The notes beneath the pieces were generated by a model. It searched no databases and was not told where the DNA came from. It worked only from the letters and a program-made list of their open reading frames with translations. 32,221 nucleotides of DNA from an uncultured Bacteroidota bacterium. GTDB lineage: Bacteria; Bacteroidota; Bacteroidia; Bacteroidales; UBA12481. The translations under genes were made by a program, and so were the position numbers. Positions 1-6,687 of the stretch are shown here, one piece after another (the stretch's first letter is position 1; the number at the start of each line of letters is the position of its first letter). The stretch spans positions 1-32,221 of the forward strand of contig CAIXKO010000422.1 in the NCBI GenBank assembly GCA_903919925.1, in the 5' to 3' direction.

Positions 1-993
1 GTTGCAATTCATGCCTTCACCAGTGATCAGCCGGGCCGATTTTTCTGTTGCCTTTATGCCTGCCTGGTCGGTATCACCGATTATGGTGATACTGTTGCAA
101 AGTTTTTTTATCTCCTGGATCTGATCCCTCGTCAGGGCAGTTCCGGAGCTTCCCACAGTCTCATGGATACCGATTTGATGCAACCGGATCACATCGGCAT
201 TCCCTTCAACAAGGTAAGCCGATCCCTTTTCCTTTATGGCATTGTTTGCCCAGTTTAATCCGAATAGAGTTTTTCCTTTATGGTAGATAGCCGTTTCCGG
301 TGTGTTGAGATATTTGGCCTTTTGATCCTCTGTCATGGCCCGGGCGGTAAAGCCATTGATCCGGCCATATTTGTTGTGAATGGGAATAATCAGCCGGCCA
401 CGGAAGAAATCATACAGCTGTCCTGCTTTGTTTTCGCTTTCCTTGATCAGACCTGCCTCCTGCAGTATTTCCATTTTGATTCCCGATTGCCGGGCGAAAC
501 TGATCAGGCCATCGTTCTTGCTGGGCGCAAATCCGATTTCAAACTGTTGGATGGTTTCCTCGGTCCACCTGCTGAGTGCATAATCCAATGCAGGCTTATT
601 GGCGGGATCGTTTAACTGAGCGGTGAAATAGGAACCGGCCAGTGAGTTGACTATATAAAGGGATTCAGCATGATGCTGGGCGGCCTTCTGCTCGCTGCTT
701 TGCTCTTCTTCTTGTAAAGAAATGCCATGACCGGAAGCCAGAGACCGGCAGGCCTCTGGGAAGGAGATCCCTTCCTTCGCCATAATGAAGGCGATGCTGT
801 TTCCTCCGGCTCCGCAGCCAAAGCATTTGTAAGTATTTGTTTTCTGGAATATCTTGAAACTGGGTGTCTTTTCATCATGAAACGGACAGCGGGCTTCCCA
901 GGTCGTTCCATTTTTTTTCAGGGTGGTATACTTGCCGATCACTTCAGCGATCGGGATACTGATAAGCTGGTCTATGGTTGATTGAGGGATCAT
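1..993 (-). CDS. dnaG: DnaG-type DNA primase, N-terminal and start of Toprim region (3' end outside window)
   Basis: This is a phage replication primase that makes RNA primers for DNA synthesis. Reading from an ATG at 993, the protein opens with a CHC2-type zinc finger (CPFH at residues 36-39, CFGC at 57-60, with HDEKTPSF between them). The RNA polymerase core follows, with the Toprim signatures VEGNADV near residue 260 and GDTDQAG near residue 304. All 331 codons present are open and the frame runs off the left edge, so length and helicase-interaction domain cannot be judged. The ATG is preceded in frame by a short leader, and the zinc finger starts where it does in DnaG proteins, which supports this start. 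It is the last visible gene of a minus-strand early operon. Whether it is fused to a helicase, as in some phages, is unknown. Confidence 0.93.
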   Translation of the reverse strand, partial: MIPQSTIDQLISIPIAEVIGKYTTLKKNGTTWEARCPFHDEKTPSFKIFQKTNTYKCFGCGAGGNSIAFIMAKEGISFPEACRSLASGHGISLQEEEQSSEQKAAQHHAESLYIVNSLAGSYFTAQLNDPANKPALDYALSRWTEETIQQFEIGFAPSKNDGLISFARQSGIKMEILQEAGLIKESENKAGQLYDFFRGRLIIPIHNKYGRINGFTARAMTEDQKAKYLNTPETAIYHKGKTLFGLNWANNAIKEKGSAYLVEGNADVIRLHQIGIHETVGSSGTALTRDQIQEIKKLCNSITIIGDTDQAGIKATEKSARLITGEGMNCN

Positions 994-1058
994 CGGAATG
1001 TCTTGATTAATGTGGTGTCTGGATTGGGATCTGACGGTGAGGGTAGGGGGCACCCAAC

Positions 1059-1280
1059 CTATTCATACCATCGGTTGTTCAGAACGATGGTGATATCGCG
1101 GATCAGTTGCTCGACATACTGGAATTCATCGGCGAAGTTGATCGGCTCAACAGCGGTCAGCATCCGGTAGGATTCAGCCTTTTTCAGAAAGCTGAGGTAG
1201 GTTTTCAGGGCGCGGCGGATAAACTCCAGACTCCTGGTGTTGGAGTTTCTGTTCAGCAGGGAAGAAGTGGGATCTATCAT
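1059..1280 (-). CDS. Small hypothetical protein in early operon
   Basis: This is a 73-residue protein of unknown function. It is mostly predicted helical and rich in charged and aromatic residues, with segments such as FIRRALKTYLSFLKKAE and EQLIRDITIVLNNRW. It has no signal peptide, cysteine pair or known motif that I can see. It lies 65 bp upstream of the primase gene and 33 bp downstream of a small DNA-binding-like gene on the same strand, so all three are probably co-transcribed. The overlapping plus-strand frame shows no domain and is treated as a shadow. It may be an accessory replication or regulatory protein; that is inference from position only. Confidence 0.6.
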   Translation of the reverse strand: MIDPTSSLLNRNSNTRSLEFIRRALKTYLSFLKKAESYRMLTAVEPINFADEFQYVEQLIRDITIVLNNRWYE

Positions 1281-1313
1281 GGTGATATACCTATATATAT
1301 TATAGCCGTCGGG

Positions 1314-1556
1314 TCATATTCTCCCGAGACCTTTTAACAGCCTTACTATTGTTTTATACTTGATTGAGTTTGCTTGTTCGATCCTCAGCAGTTCCTCCAT
1401 AATTTTGAAGATCTCGCCTTCGATGATCGGGCTATGTCGTTTCCCCTTCAAAACCTGATCGATGTAACTCAGGGAGTATTTCGTAATGTCCTTGATCTTA
1501 ATACGGGAACCCCTTGGTAGCATGCGCCTTATCTGAGAAAGTATTTCCGGATTCAT
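1314..1556 (-). CDS. Small DNA-binding-like protein, first gene of early operon
   Basis: An 80-residue protein starting at the ATG at 1556 (MNPEILSQIRRMLPRG). A longer open frame upstream, to 1661, covers the repeat array at 1572-1612 and is probably not translated. The central part (IKIKDITKYSLSYIDQVLKGKRHS) looks like a helix-turn-helix with a recognition helix of the type seen in short Bacteroidetes phage regulators, where 'S-Y-I-D-Q-V-L-K-G-K-R' resembles XRE helix 3. It would be the first gene of the minus-strand operon leading to the primase. It faces the XRE repressor gene at 1843 across about 290 bp, a Cro/CI-like arrangement. The function as Cro-like regulator is inference. Confidence 0.6.
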   Translation of the reverse strand: MNPEILSQIRRMLPRGSRIKIKDITKYSLSYIDQVLKGKRHSPIIEGEIFKIMEELLRIEQANSIKYKTIVRLLKGLGRI

Positions 1557-1571
1557 AAATAAATTAAAGTT

Positions 1572-1612
1572 GTGTAGTAAGTGTGTAGTATTAGTGTAGT
1601 AATTTGTGTAAC
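1572..1612. promoter_or_regulatory. 11-bp-phased repeat array, probable operator
   Basis: The heptamer GTGTAGT occurs at 1572-1578, 1583-1589 and 1594-1600, exactly 11 bp apart. A partial fourth copy (GTGTA) begins at 1606. The array ends 16 bp upstream of the start codon of the small DNA-binding-like gene at 1556 (minus strand), where it would lie on one face of the helix over or next to the early promoter. It is probably bound by the XRE protein encoded at 1843-2193 or by the small protein itself. Confidence 0.6.
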
Positions 1613-1690
1613 ATTGGCTTGAAATTGGGATGGTGATAACTTGATAAACGATCCATGACAAGTTTAGCCACGGAAATTGATTTTATATCT

Positions 1691-1770
1691 GGCAAAAGTT
1701 GCCGGTGGCAGTTACGATTGGAAATAGTTCGGGAGCCCTTGAATATGAGGAGCAAAAGTTGTTGCCGGGT
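1691..1770 (+). repeat. Direct repeat GCAAAAGTTG..GCCGG in divergent intergenic region
   Basis: GCAAAAGTTGCCGG at 1692-1705 recurs as GCAAAAGTTGTTGCCGG at 1752-1768, 60 bp apart, with a 3-nt insertion. It lies between the divergent early operon and the XRE gene. It may be a second regulator site, but only two copies are present. Confidence 0.35.
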
Positions 1771-1842
1771 AGGGTAAAAGATATAAACAGCAAAAAATCA
1801 CTAATATTCCATTAAACAAAAAGCACAAATAATCAAGGTGTT

Positions 1843-2193
1843 ATGGCAAAAATGGTAGGCATGATCATCAAGGAGCGCAGGGAGCAAATCCACATGACAA
1901 AGTCGGCTTTGTCCAGAGCGCTTGGTTGCAGTCCCCAGAATATTGAGTCGCTTGAAAACAGAAAAAGTGTTGACTTTGAGTTAGCCGAGCGGTTATGTGA
2001 GATACTGGATTTTGACCTTTTCGCCTACTACCGTGGGCACTCCTTTGGGAAACAGGTTGATAACGAGGAATTGCAGCTTAAACTACAGGAAATCAAGGAC
2101 AAATACACTCAGCTCCTTGAAAAGCATACTCTGTTATTGGAGCGAATTGCCCTGCAAAATGGCCAAGGCAAAGAAATACAAGTAATTAGTTAA
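1843..2193 (+). CDS. XRE-family transcriptional regulator (prophage repressor-like)
   Basis: A 116-residue protein with an N-terminal helix-turn-helix of the HTH_3/XRE type (about residues 7-62; MTKSALSRALGCSPQNIESLENRK includes helices 2 and 3). This is followed by a charged coiled coil (about 72-105, QLKLQEIKDKYTQLLEKHT...) likely to mediate dimerisation. It lacks the LexA/CI-type autoprotease domain, so induction would not be by RecA-driven self-cleavage. It is transcribed away from the early operon and lies beside the 11-bp-phased array. This is the expected place for a repressor that keeps the primase operon off, but a role as activator is not excluded. Confidence 0.85.
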   Translation: MAKMVGMIIKERREQIHMTKSALSRALGCSPQNIESLENRKSVDFELAERLCEILDFDLFAYYRGHSFGKQVDNEELQLKLQEIKDKYTQLLEKHTLLLERIALQNGQGKEIQVIS

Positions 2194-2435
2194 AATTGTC
2201 TAAAACAGTTTGAGTTTCTTAAGACATTAAGAGCCAATACCTCAGGACGTTTTATTGTAAAAATTAATATTTAAACCCTTGATTAATAAGGAGAAGAAGA
2301 GTTAACGCCATAAAAGCCATTCGGAATAAATATTGGCAAAAAACTTGAAAAATCGCTGAAGTAACACAAAATCAATTGTATAGAATAGAATTATCCAAAA
2401 TTTTAAACGAACGAATGTAAAAAACAGCCTTCGCA
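2194..2435. other. AT-rich intergenic region before integrase
   Basis: About 240 bp with no credible reading frame, no tRNA-like sequence and no strong terminator. It leads directly into the phased-repeat block at 2436-2701, and may hold the integrase promoter and part of an attachment site. Confidence 0.4.
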
Positions 2436-2701
2436 GACCGCCTTTAAACCGCCTTTAGCATTTTAGGAATCTTACAAAACCCGCGTTACGACAATGAAAA
2501 CTAGTTTGTTGCAAGAATCCCGCCGAGATCACAAACAATCCCGCCGGGATCACAAATCGAGTAAAAGTAACGATCAAAAAAACGCTAAAGACCTGATAAT
2601 CAGGCAAGAGCAAAAAAGCGAAAAAAGCACAAAAAGCGCAAAACATCGCGCAAACATCGTTCAAACATCGTTTGAAATTCCACCTGAGAATTGTCAGGTG
2701 G
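2436..2701. repeat. Helically phased repeats and A-tracts over integrase 5' region (possible attP arm / regulatory site)
   Basis: Four sets of phased repeats lie in a row. ACCGCCTTTA is repeated at 2437 and 2448 (11-bp step). A 21-bp tandem occurs at 2515-2535 and 2536-2556 (core CCCGCCGRGATCACAAA, 19 of 21 identical). A-tracts begin at about 2612, 2621, 2631 and 2640. AAACATCG occurs at 2641, 2652 and 2663 (11-bp steps). The block closes with an 8-bp inverted repeat, CCACCTGA at 2680-2687 and TCAGGTGG at 2694-2701. All steps are one or two helical turns, which suggests protein arrays and intrinsic bending, as in integrase arm sites or operators. An attachment core cannot be identified without the host junctions. 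Confidence 0.5.
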
Positions 2702-3939
2702 ATACTCAAGGGGATAGGAGGGCGGTCTTCACCAAAAAGATCCTCTTATCAACCTCCAATCCGACCAACCCAGTGCCCAACGTACTCCGTAGATACGACC
2801 CTAAGAAGTTGAATAAGGAAGGAACCAACCAGGTTTTCCTATTCGTTCACCTGTCGGGCAAACGGGTGCAATTCCAGACCGGCGTTTTCATTAAGCCCAA
2901 TCAATGGGATAATGATAAGGGACTGGTAAAAAGGACCTGTAAGGATTGTGGAGCGCATAATCTCGAGCTGGCAAGATTGGAGGGCAAGATTACAGAAATC
3001 ATGGTCCGACTGAGATTAAAGGACATCCCACTGACCCTTGAATTACTTCAATTCGAATACTCGAAGCCGTCTTATGGTTTCGATTTCATCGACTTCATGG
3101 ATAGGGCTATAAAGGAACGAATTGGGGTAGATATTGTGCAAAGCACGGCAAACCATCATGCCGGGGTTTTAAGCAAGTTGAAAGCTTTTAAGAATCCAAT
3201 TTTGTCAGATGAAGTGAGCGATGAGTTTATTACCCGGTATGCGAAGTATCTCGGCGTAACATTGGGCAATAAGCAAAACAGTGTTCATGGCAACATTAAG
3301 ACTATAAAGGCTTACGTAAACCGGGCTATCGAGGCCGGCTTGCTGGAAAATAAGAGCGGTGTAAAGAATCCGGTTAAGGTGGTTGCCTGCAAAACTGAGT
3401 TTCTGACTGATCAGGAATACCGGGCCATGGTTGACCTTTACCGCAAGGGCACTCTTTCTTCAAGCTTACAGTCAGTGCTCCGGTGGTATCTGTTCTGTTG
3501 TAATACCGGAATCCGGATGTCCGATTTGAGAAGAATAAAGATGGATCAGATATTCAAGGACATTCTGATATTGGTTCCCAAAAAGTCAGCCCATACCACG
3601 GGAAAAACGGTAAAGATTCCTTTAATGAAATTTGCCTTGCAACTGATCAAGGATGAAGGTGATATTCATATGGACGGTTTGGTGTTCAACTGCATTTCAG
3701 AGGTTAACATGCGGGAATTCATCAAGTTGATTGCGACCAAGCATTGTAAGTTGAAGAAGTCGCTAAACTGGCATTCCTCAAGGCATACCTTTGCTACCAT
3801 CTTTTTAAGGAATAACCCGGGTGATGTGGTAACCCTTCAAAAATTGATGGGGCAGTCAAAAATTGAGGATGTGCTGCGTTATTTGCATATCGATACTGCC
3901 GATGTGACAAAGGCTATGCAATTCCAGGACGAGTATTAA
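2494..3939 (+). CDS. int: Tyrosine recombinase / phage integrase
   Basis: The enzyme would carry out site-specific integration and excision. The protein has a Bacteroidetes-type arm-binding domain (about residues 95-150, VPNVLRRYDPKKLNKEG onward), a core-binding SAM-like domain (about 195-290) and a catalytic domain. The catalytic residues visible are Arg341 (GIRMSDL), His427-x-x-Arg430 (HSSRH) and nucleophile Tyr463 (RYLHI). The first 75 or so residues are Lys/Ser/Arg-rich and come from the phased-repeat DNA, so the true start may be further in. GTG codons at 2698 (just after the inverted repeat) and just before VPNVLRR are candidates, and no internal ATG occurs before the core domain. The gene is convergent with the tail operon, ending 20 bp from it. 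Confidence 0.92.
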   Translation: MKTSLLQESRRDHKQSRRDHKSSKSNDQKNAKDLIIRQEQKSEKSTKSAKHRANIVQTSFEIPPENCQVDTQGDRRAVFTKKILLSTSNPTNPVPNVLRRYDPKKLNKEGTNQVFLFVHLSGKRVQFQTGVFIKPNQWDNDKGLVKRTCKDCGAHNLELARLEGKITEIMVRLRLKDIPLTLELLQFEYSKPSYGFDFIDFMDRAIKERIGVDIVQSTANHHAGVLSKLKAFKNPILSDEVSDEFITRYAKYLGVTLGNKQNSVHGNIKTIKAYVNRAIEAGLLENKSGVKNPVKVVACKTEFLTDQEYRAMVDLYRKGTLSSSLQSVLRWYLFCCNTGIRMSDLRRIKMDQIFKDILILVPKKSAHTTGKTVKIPLMKFALQLIKDEGDIHMDGLVFNCISEVNMREFIKLIATKHCKLKKSLNWHSSRHTFATIFLRNNPGDVVTLQKLMGQSKIEDVLRYLHIDTADVTKAMQFQDEY

Positions 3940-3970
3940 CGTCGATTTTCAAACGATGTTTAAACGACGT
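3939..3970. terminator. Hairpin between convergent integrase and tail operon
   Basis: ACGTCG at 3939-3944 pairs with CGACGT at 3965-3970, and TTT at 3946-3948 with AAA at 3962-3964 around a single bulge. The hairpin covers both stop codons and probably acts as a bidirectional terminator. The loop contains AAACGATGTTT (3951-3961), the exact inverted copy of an 11-mer at 2663-2673. Confidence 0.5.
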
Positions 3971-5717
3971 AGAATTCGCAATCACCTGGCTGAACTCCCT
4001 GATATTGAAGTGAAATACTTCTGTTTTTCAGGATGTAATGATTGTTGTCAATCTCGTAAACCGTAAAGAAATCCAGCTTCGAAGGGTCAGCAATCGTCCA
4101 GGTTACGACCTTCCGCTTCTTCCACCAGGTCAGGTAGTCTTTCCAGAGCTGGTTATACAGGCCCGTTTCTCCCTGCCATTTCAGACTGAGTGATGCATCC
4201 GGCAGAATTTCTCCTGCTGAATCGAATGCATCCGATGAACCATAGGGGTAGGGTGTACCCGTTGAATCCTCAACCATCCCACGGTAGAACAAAAACCTGA
4301 GACTGCAAGGTAGGGAGGTGCTTCTAATTCTTGAACTGGAAAGCTGGGCAGCTTGCGGGCAGCGGATTAATGGTCCACCAATCGACCGCTGGTAATGAAT
4401 CATCGGCAAGGTGGATGCCAGTGCGGTATATTCGTCCGGCTTTTCTCCAATGATAAAATCCTGAAAGTCATTGGAAAAGACTTTCCAGGTATATTCGGTA
4501 ACTCCATTCACTTCTTCCCCGGAGTATTGATAATAGAGGCCATAACTGGTTACCAGTCGGATTTCATTGACGGTGGCCGCAAGTAAGGCCAGTTCATCGA
4601 TGGTATCCACCGTTGGCTGGAGCAATTTTGGATCTTCATTAATATCCTTGAATCCTTCACTGAACAACAGATCGTTCTGTTCATGTTCCCAATGAAGTTT
4701 TACTCCGGCGGTATTATTAGAAATGGTTACCAGAGGCAAACCCATTGCTTTAGCGTTGAGCGGCACCGATCTCCCAGAAGTAATCAGGTCTTTCCTTTTA
4801 ACGATTGATGCGAAGCCCTGGTTATCAATGGTTATGGCAAGGTTGAAAAGATTTCGGATTGCCAGGATAAAATCTTTGATCAGCATATCAGGCAAGAAAT
4901 CTTTCAGGTTCCAGGTATTGAATTCCCGGGTGATGGTGGTTACGATCACTGTTCGCTGAATGTATCCCCAGGAACCATCGTTACGCTTTCCGAATATGGT
5001 TTTGGTAACCGGTCGGGTTACACTAACCAGGTTGGCAGAATCGTGATTGTTATAGATAACCAGCTGTTTAAGGTCGGGATCCGTGGTCAGAATGTTTTCT
5101 TTCAGCACAAATCCGAAATGATTAAATATCCGGTTCACAATATATCCCAGGAAAGGGAATGGTGAAATCGCCATCACGGAATTGACCCCGGTAAACCAGG
5201 TACCCAGTTCATGAGAATTCAACCGGTACTGATTGGTTTTCCAGGCATCCTTGTACTGGGTATCGTCCATAAAGTTCTCGTTGTAAATCGGGAACAGGGC
5301 GAAATCATCCTCCGGGTATGTGTATTCCGGTTTGAATTCCCAGGTTCTTTCGCCTCCGAAATCTACGTCCGAAAGTTTTTTCCCATCAGTTTTCCCAGCC
5401 AAATCACCGGTTCCAATCTGAAGGAATGCACTGTAAGAAAGTGAAGTTGCCTTTTGAATTGTCGCAGTTCCGGTTCCGATCAGCCTTCCATCGAGGTACA
5501 ATTGGAACGGCAGATTAAAACCACCCTGAAAGGCCGACTGGATCCGTCCAGGGTGGCTCAGAATTCTGTTATTTCTCGGTGATGCCGGCAGCTCAAATGG
5601 GAATGAGAATCCCCCGGGGATATTATCCTTCTCAAAAACCGGGGATTCCTCGGTTATGTTGATCGAAGAATTCTCGTTTAGATCGACTGCTTCGTTATTG
5701 ATTATGAGCTGTATCAC
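3960..5717 (-). CDS. Phage structural protein, probable tail tip/baseplate component
   Basis: A 585-residue protein, last gene of the tail operon. It begins MIQLIINNEAVDLNE and is rich in beta-strand-like, aromatic segments, with no signal peptide or membrane helix. A segment early on (FEKDNIPGGFSFPFELPASPRN) and the overall size resemble uncharacterised tail-associated proteins common in Bacteroidetes prophages; I know no biochemical function for them. It lies 18 bp downstream of the 197-aa gene on the same strand. A role in the baseplate or tail tip is inferred from its position among tail-fibre genes. Confidence 0.65.
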   Translation of the reverse strand: MIQLIINNEAVDLNENSSINITEESPVFEKDNIPGGFSFPFELPASPRNNRILSHPGRIQSAFQGGFNLPFQLYLDGRLIGTGTATIQKATSLSYSAFLQIGTGDLAGKTDGKKLSDVDFGGERTWEFKPEYTYPEDDFALFPIYNENFMDDTQYKDAWKTNQYRLNSHELGTWFTGVNSVMAISPFPFLGYIVNRIFNHFGFVLKENILTTDPDLKQLVIYNNHDSANLVSVTRPVTKTIFGKRNDGSWGYIQRTVIVTTITREFNTWNLKDFLPDMLIKDFILAIRNLFNLAITIDNQGFASIVKRKDLITSGRSVPLNAKAMGLPLVTISNNTAGVKLHWEHEQNDLLFSEGFKDINEDPKLLQPTVDTIDELALLAATVNEIRLVTSYGLYYQYSGEEVNGVTEYTWKVFSNDFQDFIIGEKPDEYTALASTLPMIHYQRSIGGPLIRCPQAAQLSSSRIRSTSLPCSLRFLFYRGMVEDSTGTPYPYGSSDAFDSAGEILPDASLSLKWQGETGLYNQLWKDYLTWWKKRKVVTWTIADPSKLDFFTVYEIDNNHYILKNRSISLQYQGVQPGDCEFYVV

Positions 5718-5735
5718 CGAAATGTGGGATTTTAG

Positions 5736-6329
5736 TTAAAGATCGAAATACTCAACAAGGGCCATCATATCAGCCTGGGAAACATCCTCGGGAATCATAT
5801 TCATTTTGATCACCGGTTTCTTGAGCAGGAAGGCAGTAGCCAGGAATTGGGGCCCGGTCAGGAGCTTATTTTCAATCAGATGTTTGATATCGGCAGATTC
5901 CACGGTATGGAACTGGACCTTCGATGGTTCGTTTTGAATGTCGAGGTAATTCTTTTCCTTAACCTTCTGGGTATCGATAACGGTCTTGAATTGCAATTCC
6001 AGATCTTCGGCTTCATCCTGGTAGGATTTCATATCCTCTTCCGGTATGTCGTACACCTCAACCGATTGATTACCTATCCGGTCAATCTTGGTCGCCGGCT
6101 CGCCGTTCTTGCGCTTCCTGGCCCATTTCTTTTTGACTTCTTCCAAAACCGTTTGGAAGGCCCGGAAATCTTCATCTGGAGCCTGCATGGTCTCAAGATC
6201 GCGAAGTTCGTTGTTGATTTTTACGATGGTTTTGGCGGATGCATAAGCCAGCTTGATGCTCGGGACACCATTAAGCCGGGTGAGTAAATCTCTTACCATC
6301 ATCAACTCGTTGTTCTTTAAGGTTTTCAT
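5736..6329 (-). CDS. Hypothetical phage protein, helical, DUF1617-like
   Basis: A 197-residue, strongly charged and helical protein. The first half (KNNELMMVRDLLTRLNG... NELRDLETMQAPDED) is reminiscent of the short DUF1617-type phage proteins, which have unknown function. The second half ends in a hydrophobic, aromatic tail (DMMALVEYFDL). No enzyme motif is visible. It lies in the tail operon between a 98-aa gene and the 585-aa structural gene, about 50 bp after the former. It may be a tail assembly chaperone or small structural protein; this is inference from context. Confidence 0.6.
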   Translation of the reverse strand: MKTLKNNELMMVRDLLTRLNGVPSIKLAYASAKTIVKINNELRDLETMQAPDEDFRAFQTVLEEVKKKWARKRKNGEPATKIDRIGNQSVEVYDIPEEDMKSYQDEAEDLELQFKTVIDTQKVKEKNYLDIQNEPSKVQFHTVESADIKHLIENKLLTGPQFLATAFLLKKPVIKMNMIPEDVSQADMMALVEYFDL

Positions 6330-6379
6330 TGTAATTTGTATTAAGTATGAATGTTTAATATGTTATCTAAAATTTCCAT

Positions 6380-6676
6380 TTAGGGTTGAATCAGCATCAC
6401 CGGGATGCTGTCACGAATTTCCTGAGAAACTGATGCCGGCAGATTGGCCAGGTCAATTCCGTGGAAAATCAATTCCAAGCGGGTGGAATTGAGCCTTTCC
6501 GTTCTTTCCTCGCCTGCATCTTCAATATTGTAAAGGGTATCGAGTGCATCTCTGGCGGTTTGAAAATTGATTTCAACTATCGGGTTAGTATCCGGTTCCA
6601 GAGCCTGTTTGAGGACTCCCATGCTTCGGAAGATATCGAAGATGTCTTTCTGGTTGATTTTAAGGTATTTGTACAT
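6380..6676 (-). CDS. Small hypothetical phage protein in tail operon
   Basis: A 98-residue protein starting at the ATG at 6676 (MYKYLKINQKDIFDIF). A longer frame reaching 6775 would overlap the preceding fibre gene (stop at 6688) and is less likely. This start leaves an 11-bp gap. It is acidic and helical (FQTARDALDTLYNIEDAGEERTERL), with no recognisable motif. Its place directly after the large fibre gene suggests a fibre assembly or attachment helper, but nothing in the sequence proves this. Confidence 0.6.
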   Translation of the reverse strand: MYKYLKINQKDIFDIFRSMGVLKQALEPDTNPIVEINFQTARDALDTLYNIEDAGEERTERLNSTRLELIFHGIDLANLPASVSQEIRDSIPVMLIQP

Positions 6677-6687
6677 TTTATTATATT

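Noticed and set aside
280-981. Plus-strand ORFs opposite the primase
   Set aside because: The minus strand encodes zinc finger and Toprim motifs across the whole stretch.
1107-1337. Plus-strand ORF of 76 codons opposite the small early gene
   Set aside because: It overlaps a better-placed minus-strand gene, has no motif and covers the intergenic gap without a plausible start context.
1314-1661. Longer start (1661) for the small DNA-binding-like protein
   Set aside because: The extra 35 residues are encoded by the phased operator array and read as low-complexity sequence; ATG 1556 fits better.
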